Below, one piece after another: positions 1 through 6,331 of a stretch of 8,408 nucleotides of DNA; within the stretch, counting starts at the first letter, position 1, and every line of letters starts with the position of its first letter. The notes beneath the pieces were generated by a model. It was not told where the DNA came from. It did no database searches and was given only the letters and a program-made list of their open reading frames with translations. The DNA is from JBGSYJ01 sp041748075. GTDB taxonomy: Bacteria; Acidobacteriota; Thermoanaerobaculia; Gp7-AA8. The stretch covers positions 1 through 8,408 of the forward strand of contig JBGTDX010000010.1 in the NCBI GenBank assembly GCA_041748075.1, in the 5' to 3' direction. A program made the translations under genes and the position numbers.

Positions 1-114
1 GCAGCGGCGAGCGTGCTCGCCCGGGAGGGCGGCTTCGAAATCGAGATCGTAACCCTCGACGACCGCCTCCGTCTGGCCGCCTCACGCGAGGGGTTCGCCG
101 TCACTCCCGAGTAG
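1..114 (+). CDS. C-terminal end of a probable PIN-domain (VapC-like) protein, partial
   Basis: Frame 1 is open from the window edge to a TAG at 112-114, giving 37 residues. The segment reads AAASVLAREGG, a short linker, then VTLDDRLRLAASREGF and a short tail. This matches the usual end of PIN-domain ribonucleases: an Ala-rich helix, a strand ending in (V/L)T.D.RL, then an A..EGF helix-turn. In that family the Asp of this strand belongs to the acidic Mg2+-binding cluster, and many members are VapC toxins of toxin-antitoxin pairs. The N-terminal two thirds and any upstream antitoxin lie outside the window, so toxin status is inference. The gene converges on the oppF-like gene with a 48-bp gap and no obvious terminator hairpin. 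An unrelated Rossmann-type C-terminus is a less likely alternative. Confidence 0.6.
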   Translation, partial: AAASVLAREGGFEIEIVTLDDRLRLAASREGFAVTPE

Positions 115-162
115 TCAGACCGACTGTCAGATGGCGCCGGATAACGACGACTGCAAGCCTCG

Positions 163-1257
163 TCAGACGAGCTCCGTGCCTTGTCCCGTGCCTTCCAGGC
201 TGCTCGGTTGCTCGGGAATCGGCTCGCCTGCGAAGTGACACGCCGCGAACTGTCCCGGCTTGTGCTCGAGCAGAGCCGGGACTTCGTCCGCGCAGATCGG
301 GAACTGCGCGATCGGACAGCGCGTATGGAAGACGCAGCCGGTCGGAGGATTCAGCGGAGTCGGGATGTCCCCCTGGAGGAAGATCCGCTTCTTGCGGACC
401 GTGGGGTCCGGAATCGGGACGGCCGACAACAGCGCCTTCGTGTAGGGATGGAGAGGATCTTCGTACAGCTCACGCCGATCGGCCAGTTCCATGATCTTGC
501 CGAGGTACATGACGGCGACTCGCGTCGAGATGTGTTCGACGACGGAGAGATCGTGCGCGATGAACAGGTACGTCAGTCCTAGTTCATCCTGAAGATCCTG
601 CAGCAGGTTCACCACCTGCGCCTGGACCGACACGTCGAGTGCGGAGACGGGCTCATCGAGCACGAGAAACTTCGGATTCGTCGCCAGCGCGCGGGCAACT
701 CCGATCCGTTGACGCTGGCCTCCCGAAAATTCATGCGGATAGCGCGTGCGGTAACCGGGATCCAGCCCCACTTTCCTCAGCAGTTCTCCCACTCGGTCTG
801 TACGCTGCTCTTTCGACATTCCGCCGTGAATGACGAGCGGCTCGGCGATGATGGTCCCGACGGTCATCCGAGGATTGAGCGACGCGTAGGGATCCTGAAA
901 GACGATCTGCATGTGCTGACGCATCCGCCTGAGATCGCCTGTGTCGAGGTCGAAGACGTTCGTGCCCTCGAAGTGGAATGAACCGGCGGTCGGCTCGATC
1001 AGCCGCAGCATGCAGCGGCCTACCGTCGTCTTACCGGAGCCCGACTCGCCCACCAGGCCCAGCGTCTCACCGCGCGCGATTCCGAGCGAGAGCCCATCCA
1101 CCGCCTTGACCTCGCCGACCGTCCGCGCGAGGAGACCGCGCTTGACTGGAAAGTACTTGCGAAGATCCTTGACGAGGATGAGCTGCTCCCCTTCTCCCCG
1201 CGGAACTCTGGGGATCGTCTGCTGAGTCGGCTCAGGAGTTTCGCCGGCAACGGTCAT
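163..1257 (-). CDS. oppF: OppF/DppF-type peptide ABC transporter ATP-binding protein
   Basis: This 364-residue cytoplasmic ATPase belongs to the oligopeptide/dipeptide/nickel importer family and would pair with OppD to drive uptake through an inner-membrane permease. Visible motifs are Walker A GESGSGKTT (70-78), Q-loop Gln121 in VFQDPYASLNPR, signature SGGQRQR (178-184), Walker B FLVLDEP (197-203), D-loop SALD and switch His235. The C-terminal oligopeptide-transporter domain (about 260-345) carries HPYTKAL and four cysteines, C308-x5-C314-x7-C322-x17-C340, a set reported to hold a [4Fe-4S] cluster in some Opp/Dpp ATPases. Length is slightly above the usual 320-340 because of about 25 extra N-terminal residues. 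The ATG overlaps the upstream stop by one base (TGATG), with AAAGGA 7 nt before it, so translation is probably coupled to the OppD-like gene. The family call is secure; the substrate (peptide, nickel or other) is not determined. Confidence 0.93.
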   Translation of the reverse strand: MTVAGETPEPTQQTIPRVPRGEGEQLILVKDLRKYFPVKRGLLARTVGEVKAVDGLSLGIARGETLGLVGESGSGKTTVGRCMLRLIEPTAGSFHFEGTNVFDLDTGDLRRMRQHMQIVFQDPYASLNPRMTVGTIIAEPLVIHGGMSKEQRTDRVGELLRKVGLDPGYRTRYPHEFSGGQRQRIGVARALATNPKFLVLDEPVSALDVSVQAQVVNLLQDLQDELGLTYLFIAHDLSVVEHISTRVAVMYLGKIMELADRRELYEDPLHPYTKALLSAVPIPDPTVRKKRIFLQGDIPTPLNPPTGCVFHTRCPIAQFPICADEVPALLEHKPGQFAACHFAGEPIPEQPSSLEGTGQGTELV

Positions 1258-2330
1258 CAGGCGATCCTTTCCGGGTCGGGAAGCTCCCCGTAGAGATAGC
1301 AGCGCGCATCGTGATCGTCGCCCACCATCATGCGCGCCGGTTCCTCTCCGTAGCAGATATCCATCACGTCGGGACAGCGCGTGTTGAACTTGCAGCCCTT
1401 CGGCAGCGAGCGGATGTCGGGCACCATCCCTTCGATGGTCTCGAGGCGCTGCGGACCGTCAGCGGACAGATCTCGTTCCGGATTCGGAAGTGAGCGAAGC
1501 AAACCCCTCGTGTACGGATGATTCGATCCTCGGAACAACTCCGAAACCGGCGCCTCTTCGACGATGCGGCCGGTGTACATCACGACGACCCGTTCGCAGA
1601 ACTCGGCGACGACTCCGAGGTCGTGCGTAATGAGCAGGACGGCGAGACCGAGCTGTTCCTGCAGACGAGCGAGCAGCTCCATGATCTGCGCCTGAATCGT
1701 CACGTCGAGGGCCGTCGTCGGCTCGTCTGCGATGAGCAGTTCCGGATCGCACGAGAGCGCCATCGCGATCATCACGCGCTGGCGCATTCCGCCGGAGAGC
1801 TGGTGCGGATAGTCGTCGAGACGTTTGATGGGATCCGGGATCGAGACCAGCTCGAGCATGTCACCCGCCTGTTTCCACGCCTCTTTTGCGCTCACTTTTC
1901 TGTGAAGCCGGATCGCCTCGGAGATCTGCGCGCCGATCTTGAAGACGGGATTGAGCGAGGTCATCGGCTCCTGAAAGACCATCGCGATGTCGTTGCCCCG
2001 GTAGTGTCGCATGTCTTTTTCCGAGAGCTTCACCAGATCGGTCCCTTTGAAGAGGATCTCCCCGCCGGTGATTTTTCCGGGCGAAGCAACCAGCTTCATC
2101 AGCGACATCGCAGTGACGCTCTTGCCGCAACCCGACTCGCCGACGATTGCGAGAGAGCCCCCTTTTTCGAGGGAGAACGAGACGTTGTCGACGGCTTTGA
2201 TCTGGCCCTCGTCCGTGAAAAACGAAGTCGTGAGACTCCTGACCGACAGCAGGGCGTCCGCCTGCGGTTTCGGGCGAAGCGTCGGAGTTTCGAGGACTGC
2301 CTGGCTGCCTGGTTGGTTCGTCGATGTCAA
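1257..2330 (-). CDS. oppD: OppD/DppD-type peptide ABC transporter ATP-binding protein (TTG start)
   Basis: This is the first ATPase of the pair, 357 residues from the chosen start. Motifs are Walker A GESGCGKS (64-71), Q-loop Gln120 in VFQEPMTSLNPV, signature LSGGMRQR (178-185), Walker B LLIADEP (198-204), D-loop TALD and switch His236. The C-terminal domain has HPYTRGL and four cysteines, C313-x5-C319-x6-C326-x17-C344, spaced almost as in its partner. No ATG or GTG precedes the conserved LLSVRSLTTSF strand without running into murJ. The frame stays open back to 2840, but that stretch is out of frame with murJ and Arg-rich, so it is not coding here. I chose the TTG at 2330-2328 because GGGTGA lies 4 nt before it and about 26 residues then precede the domain; a TTG at 2357 has no ribosome site. 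Permease and binding-protein genes are absent from the window. Family call is very secure, exact start moderate. Confidence 0.88.
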   Translation of the reverse strand: MTSTNQPGSQAVLETPTLRPKPQADALLSVRSLTTSFFTDEGQIKAVDNVSFSLEKGGSLAIVGESGCGKSVTAMSLMKLVASPGKITGGEILFKGTDLVKLSEKDMRHYRGNDIAMVFQEPMTSLNPVFKIGAQISEAIRLHRKVSAKEAWKQAGDMLELVSIPDPIKRLDDYPHQLSGGMRQRVMIAMALSCDPELLIADEPTTALDVTIQAQIMELLARLQEQLGLAVLLITHDLGVVAEFCERVVVMYTGRIVEEAPVSELFRGSNHPYTRGLLRSLPNPERDLSADGPQRLETIEGMVPDIRSLPKGCKFNTRCPDVMDICYGEEPARMMVGDDHDARCYLYGELPDPERIA

Positions 2331-2364
2331 TCGGTCACCCGTCGGGGATGGTATCAAGAAAGAT

Positions 2365-2420
2365 CGGTGCCAAGGGGGACGGGGTTCTGAGTTCTGAGTT
2401 CTGAGTTGTGAGTGGCACCG
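2365..2420. repeat. Heptamer tandem repeat enclosed by perfect 8-bp inverted repeats
   Basis: CGGTGCCA (2365-2372) and TGGCACCG (2413-2420) are exact reverse complements. Between them are AAGGGGGACGGG and four tandem 7-mers: GTTCTGA at 2384-2390, 2391-2397 and 2398-2404, then GTTGTGA at 2405-2411. The right end is 2 bp from the murJ stop, and the left end is 34 bp upstream of the proposed oppD start. The layout resembles a small non-autonomous palindromic element or a REP-like sequence, but no target duplication or transposase is visible. An 8-bp stem with a 40-nt loop is not a conventional terminator. Confidence 0.75.
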
Positions 2421-2422
2421 CT

Positions 2423-4123
2423 TCAACGTCCCACCAGCCGTGTGAATCGTCCGAGGAGACGGCGGGCTTCGGCCAGTCCCGCGAACATGGTCACGCCGAT
2501 GTAGATGACGCCGAAGACGCCCGCGACGACGATGGCGGCGAGGACCATGTCGAGAGAGGAGCCCTCCGCCATCGCGAACATCCGGGGAATGACGAGCTCG
2601 CCAGTCGCCCACGCTGCCAGCCCGGCCACGAGCGCCGCTCCCCATACAGTCAGCTGAAACGAGCGCGGCGAGTGTGCGGGACCGACGCGTCTCCGCATCG
2701 CTCCCCGCAACAGCATGAACTCCACCCAGCTGGCACATCCGGCTCCCAGCGCAAGGCCGACGGCGCCGATCGACACCGCCGGATTCTCGACGGCAGGGAG
2801 CGGCATGCCGAACAGCTCGACGATGATCCAGACGATCCACGGCCGCAGCGGAAATGCGAGTAGGTACGCCAGCGCGGCGCCCACCAGCACGCGAACGATC
2901 GCAAATCGCAGCGGAGTCCGCGTGTCGCGCAGCGCGTAGAAAGCGGACGAATAAAGACGGGCCAGCGTCACGGCGAAGAGTCCGACGCTGAAACCTGCCA
3001 GGATGTACCAGACGAAGATTGTGTCGGCTGATCCGAACTCGCCGGTCTGGTAGAGCGCTCCGACGAAGAACCGCCCGATGAGAAGAAACGCCACGGTCGT
3101 CGGAACGATGAAGAACGCGACCTGACGCAGCCCCGCCTCGAGCCGCTTGCGCACGGCGGCCGCGATCTCTTCAGTGGTCCCGAGAGCGCTCGACATCTGC
3201 GGCAATTCCGAGGCTGCCACGGACATGCCGAACAGGCTGATCGGCAGAAGGTAGATCGTCGCCGCGAAGCCTACGCTGCCGAGCGCGATCGGACCGAGGA
3301 GGCTGGCGATTGCCTCATCGACGAACGCGCTGACCTGCACGACACCGCGGCCGAAGACGACCGGGAACATGTTCCGGAAAATCTCGCGTACCTGTTCGAG
3401 TCCGCGGTCGATCCCGAATCGAATGTTCCGCGCGTATCGGTAGACGAACGGAACCTGAACACCGAACTGCAGAACGCATCCGGCAACTGTTCCCCAGGCC
3501 AAAGCGATCGCGAGCGACGATTGAGTCAGGCGCGCGCCGAACGCGACCATCGTCGCGATCATCGCCATGTTCCATAGAACCGGCGCCACGTAGGAGATGA
3601 AGAACTTGCGATGACTGTTGAGAATCCCCAGGCACCAGGCCGACATCACGAGCAGCCCCATCCCGGGAAAGAGGATGCGCACGATCTGGATGGTGAGCTC
3701 CCGCGCCTCTCCTTCGAAGCCGGGCGCGATCACGCTCACCAGAAGCGGCGTGAAGACGACGCCGAGAATCACAAGCAGTGAGATGAAGAGCGCAAGGATC
3801 GTCGCGAATACTCCTGCAACTCCTCCCGCGAGCTCTTCACGCCCCTCGGCCAGCAGCTTCGAATAGACAGGGATGAACGACGCCGAGAGAACGCCTTCGC
3901 CGAAAAGGTTCTGAAGTGCATTGGGGATCCGCAGCGCCGCGACGAAAGCGCCCGTCGCCAACGAGTTGCCGAAGTAATGCGCAAAGACACGCTGGCGGAT
4001 CAAGCCGGCGATGCGGCTCAGAAGGATGCCGGCTGCGACGAGGATCGCGAAACCGCCCGCCGCCCTCGATTTCGTCTGCCCTTCCTGAGCGGGAGGAGGT
4101 GCTTTTGCCGGATCCGACGTCAT
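2423..4123 (-). CDS. murJ: Lipid II flippase MurJ (MviN family)
   Basis: This 566-residue polytopic inner-membrane protein flips lipid II from the cytoplasmic to the periplasmic face for peptidoglycan synthesis. It has about 20 polar residues, then many hydrophobic segments throughout, consistent with the 14 helices of the MOP-superfamily fold. Family signatures are SRIAGLIRQ (36-44), LRIPNALQNLFGEGVLSASFIPVY (64-87), LFPGMG, and the helix 7-8 region VDEAIASLL (268-276) with LPISLFGMSVAASELPQMS (293-311), plus SSAFYALRDTRTP (392-404). R37 and R43 match the conserved arginines of E. coli MurJ helix 1. Other E. coli cavity residues differ: the Asp of the ATDAF motif is Gly58, and the Arg-Arg pair before the FxEG motif is Gln-Asn (71-72). 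The ATG has GGAG 10 nt upstream. It reads divergently from the oxidoreductase gene and codirectionally with oppD/oppF, 92 bp away. Confidence 0.95.
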   Translation of the reverse strand: MTSDPAKAPPPAQEGQTKSRAAGGFAILVAAGILLSRIAGLIRQRVFAHYFGNSLATGAFVAALRIPNALQNLFGEGVLSASFIPVYSKLLAEGREELAGGVAGVFATILALFISLLVILGVVFTPLLVSVIAPGFEGEARELTIQIVRILFPGMGLLVMSAWCLGILNSHRKFFISYVAPVLWNMAMIATMVAFGARLTQSSLAIALAWGTVAGCVLQFGVQVPFVYRYARNIRFGIDRGLEQVREIFRNMFPVVFGRGVVQVSAFVDEAIASLLGPIALGSVGFAATIYLLPISLFGMSVAASELPQMSSALGTTEEIAAAVRKRLEAGLRQVAFFIVPTTVAFLLIGRFFVGALYQTGEFGSADTIFVWYILAGFSVGLFAVTLARLYSSAFYALRDTRTPLRFAIVRVLVGAALAYLLAFPLRPWIVWIIVELFGMPLPAVENPAVSIGAVGLALGAGCASWVEFMLLRGAMRRRVGPAHSPRSFQLTVWGAALVAGLAAWATGELVIPRMFAMAEGSSLDMVLAAIVVAGVFGVIYIGVTMFAGLAEARRLLGRFTRLVGR

Positions 4124-4276
4124 TCTTTTTCAACTCCGCTCTGCGGAATTCGCGCCCGCGCGGAATCCGCGCGAAGGCCGCATTCCTTCCTCTCCCCGCT
4201 CAGGATGACGCATACGACACTCTTCGCTCAGGCTCAATCCTCCGCGAGGCGAATGATAAGATGAATCGAGCATCTG
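4124..4276. other. Divergent intergenic region between murJ and the oxidoreductase gene
   Basis: These 153 bp must contain the start signals for murJ (leftward) and the oxidoreductase operon (rightward). It holds a perfect 7-bp palindromic hairpin (CGCGCGG, AAT loop, CCGCGCG) at 4157-4173, and a direct repeat CGCTCAGG at 4197-4204 and 4225-4232. TGATAAGAT at 4254-4262 resembles an extended -10 for the rightward gene, but no fitting -35 is present, so I do not call a promoter. No open frame here looks coding. Confidence 0.5.
4157..4173. repeat. GC-rich palindrome in the divergent promoter region
   Basis: CGCGCGG at 4157-4163 and CCGCGCG at 4167-4173 are exact reverse complements separated by AAT. 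No T-run follows on either side and the site lies upstream of both genes, so it does not look like a terminator. It could be an operator for a dimeric regulator or chance pairing in GC-rich DNA. Confidence 0.4.
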
Positions 4277-5428
4277 ATGTCCCCCTCTCCATCCAGCCCG
4301 ATCCTCATCGCAGGTGCCGGTCCCTCAGGTCTCGCCGCAGCGATCACACTCGCCAGAGCCGGGCGGGCTGCGGAGGTCCATGAGGCAAAATCGGACGTTG
4401 GAACCCGCTTCATCGGCGATCTTCAGATCATCGAGAACGCCTCGGAAGCGGAGCCTGTGCCCCGCTTCCTCGAGCGAATCGGCATCGAAACGAACTTCTA
4501 CTTCCGGGGCGCTACCTCGGCCACGTTCTTCGATCACCGGAACCGCTCGCGGAGCATCCGGAGCACCGTCCCGTACGGATACTTCATACGGCGCGGCGCG
4601 CAGGATCAGACGCTCGATCGCGGCCTCCTCGACCAGGCCAGAGCACTCGGTGTCGACGTCCGGTTCAACAGCAGGCTCGATCCGAGGAATGCCGACATCG
4701 TCGCGACCGGACCCGCGAGTCCCGACGGTCTGGCGAAGGAGATCACTTTCGCGGCAGATGGTCCGGAGATCGTCGACGTCTACTTCAATCACAATCTCTC
4801 GCCCGGCGGATACTCCTACCTCTTTATCCTCGATGGCATCGCGACGTTCGGCTGTGCAATCGTCTCCGACTTCAGGAAGATCGATGAGTACTTCGATCAC
4901 TCGCTGGCGGCCGCGCGCCGCATCCGGTCATTCGACACGAGCCGGGAGTTGCGAACGGGTTACTCTTACATGAACTTTCATCTCAAGAACGAGGCGACGC
5001 TCAACGGCACACGATTTGTCGGTGAGGCTGCAGGATTTCAGGACTATCTGTTCGGTCTCGGGATTCGCTACGCGCTCACGTCAGGCCATCTGGCGGGGCG
5101 CAGCATCCTCGAAGAGAGGCCGTTCGATGATCTATGGAAAGAATCGCTCAAGCCGAGACAGGAGACGAGCCTGGTAAACCGTTTTCTGTATGAGGCGGGC
5201 GGCAACAGGGGCCTGTCGATGTTCGTCTGGCGTGCAGCGGCAGCCCGGGACTTCAGGCGATACCTGGCCTCCTGGCACAAACGTACCTGGTGGAAGGCTG
5301 CCCTTTCGCCGTTCATCAGAATCGTGTGGCGTCAGCGTGGTCGTTGCCAGCACAAACCCGGCCTGCACTGGTGCCGCTCGCGGGACACCGGCATGAAGGT
5401 CCCTCCGCTCGGACCGCTCGAACCATGA
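4277..5428 (+). CDS. FAD-dependent oxidoreductase, geranylgeranyl-reductase-like
   Basis: This 383-residue protein begins with an ADP-binding Rossmann fold, ILIAGAGPSGLAAAITLARAG (9-29), with the full GxGxxG motif for FAD. A second FAD-contact motif, RFVGEAAGFQDYLFGLGIRYALTSGHLAG (246-274), matches the GD/E-AAG...GI..AL.SG pattern of the geranylgeranyl reductase/aromatic hydroxylase superfamily. RFIGDLQIIEN (44-54) is like a motif I remember from uncharacterised bacterial members. No signal peptide is present. The C-terminus is basic and ends with CQHKPGLHWC (357-366), a compact Cys/His/Trp cluster of unknown role. The start lies just before the nucleotide fold; the ribosome site is weak (GAG 6 nt upstream). 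The stop overlaps the next gene by 4 bp (ATGA), so the two are co-translated. Given that partner it probably acts on an isoprenoid, as a reductase, desaturase or hydroxylase. Family is secure; reaction is unknown. Confidence 0.82.
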   Translation: MSPSPSSPILIAGAGPSGLAAAITLARAGRAAEVHEAKSDVGTRFIGDLQIIENASEAEPVPRFLERIGIETNFYFRGATSATFFDHRNRSRSIRSTVPYGYFIRRGAQDQTLDRGLLDQARALGVDVRFNSRLDPRNADIVATGPASPDGLAKEITFAADGPEIVDVYFNHNLSPGGYSYLFILDGIATFGCAIVSDFRKIDEYFDHSLAAARRIRSFDTSRELRTGYSYMNFHLKNEATLNGTRFVGEAAGFQDYLFGLGIRYALTSGHLAGRSILEERPFDDLWKESLKPRQETSLVNRFLYEAGGNRGLSMFVWRAAAARDFRRYLASWHKRTWWKAALSPFIRIVWRQRGRCQHKPGLHWCRSRDTGMKVPPLGPLEP

Positions 5429-6315
5429 CCAGTTCCGAAACCGTGTATCCGATCGATTCCACTTCCAGCCCGTCTGTCGACGAGGCGTACCGGTTCTGCC
5501 GCTCGATCGCGCACAAGCACGGCGCCAACTTTTCCGTCGGCTTCCGTTTTCTTCCTGATGCGAAACGAAAAGCCGTGTACGCAGCCTATGCCTGGTGCCG
5601 CTGGGCCGACGACATTGCCGACGAACTCGGCACCGAGATTCCGGAGCGTCTCAGCGCCTGGCAGGATGAGCTCGAGAACTGCTACCGCGGTCTCCCCACG
5701 CACATCATCACGATTGCACTCGCCGACGCGCTGAAACGCTTCGACATCCCGAAGGCTGCATTCATCGCGCTGATCGACGGCTGCCGCCAGGACCTGACCA
5801 AAAACCGGTACGAGACATTCGACGAGCTCGTTGTTTACTGCGATTACGTAGCGACCTCGATTTCCGACATCTCGCTCGCCATCTTCGGCTACCGGACCGA
5901 GCGCGCACTCGAGTACGGCAGAAATCTGGCGACAGCGCTCCAGCTGACGAACATCACGCGCGACATCGGCGACGACCTGCAACGCGATCGGATCTACATT
6001 CCGGCCGAAGAGCTGGAGAGGTTCAGTGTGCTCGAGGACGACCTCCGCTCCCGTAAACGAAGCGAGCCGGTACTCGGACTGATCGAGTTTCAGATCGCGC
6101 GAGCGGAAAGCTACTTCCGGAACGCCGAGCCGCTCCTCGGTGAGCTTGACTTCGACGCCCGGTTTCCGGTTCAGCTGATGGGCGGTGTCTATGCTGCTGT
6201 CCTTCGTAAACTTCGTGCCGATCCGTTCGCCGCACTGGGAGAACGAATCTCCCTCTCGAGGTTCCAGAAGCTGTCAGTGATCCTCACGAGGTCGATGCGG
6301 AAGACCTTTGTTTGA
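5425..6315 (+). CDS. Squalene/phytoene synthase family protein
   Basis: This 296-residue all-helical head-to-head prenyl transferase would join two farnesyl or geranylgeranyl diphosphates. Motifs are HGANFSVGFRFLP (32-44), AYAWCRWADDIAD (54-66) with the first Asp-rich Mg2+ site D62-D63-x2-D66, and QLTNITRDIGDDLQRDRIYIP (173-193) with the second, D180-x3-D184. Length fits bacterial CrtB, HpnC and HpnD (about 280-310). Sequence alone does not separate squalene, presqualene/hydroxysqualene and phytoene synthases. The helix that usually reads YC..VA..VG has YCDYVATSISD (138-148), replacing the conserved Val-Gly. The ATG at 5425 lies in the ATGA overlap with the oxidoreductase gene; the frame extends further upstream, but that part overlaps the flavoprotein coding sequence and precedes the domain. 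No hopene cyclase, phytoene desaturase or HpnE-like gene is in the window, so the pathway is unassigned. Confidence 0.88.
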   Translation: MTSSETVYPIDSTSSPSVDEAYRFCRSIAHKHGANFSVGFRFLPDAKRKAVYAAYAWCRWADDIADELGTEIPERLSAWQDELENCYRGLPTHIITIALADALKRFDIPKAAFIALIDGCRQDLTKNRYETFDELVVYCDYVATSISDISLAIFGYRTERALEYGRNLATALQLTNITRDIGDDLQRDRIYIPAEELERFSVLEDDLRSRKRSEPVLGLIEFQIARAESYFRNAEPLLGELDFDARFPVQLMGGVYAAVLRKLRADPFAALGERISLSRFQKLSVILTRSMRKTFV

Positions 6316-6331
6316 AACTACGGACACACCC

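Noticed and set aside
115..162. A bidirectional terminator between the PIN-like gene and oppF
   Set aside because: The convergent gap contains recurring GTCAGA words but no stem of useful length and no T-run.
1518..2390. A 290-codon open frame on the + strand opposite oppD
   Set aside because: It is a mirror of a strongly conserved ATPase gene in GC-rich DNA; the peptide is charged, low in hydrophobic structure and shows no motif.
2384..2411. Heptamer tandem arrays as a CRISPR-like array
   Set aside because: Units are 7 bp and directly contiguous, with no spacers and no cas genes nearby.
2331..2840. A 170-codon N-terminal extension of the OppD frame reaching into murJ
   Set aside because: It is out of frame with murJ on the same strand, is extremely Arg-rich, resembles no known domain, and the repeat element lies within it.
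4254..4262. TGATAAGAT as an extended -10 promoter for the oxidoreductase gene
   Set aside because: No acceptable -35 at proper spacing, and the predicted start would leave a leader of only a few bases.
5332..5982. A 216-codon open frame on the - strand opposite the prenyl synthase
   Set aside because: The opposite strand carries clear catalytic motifs over the same bases; this frame has none.
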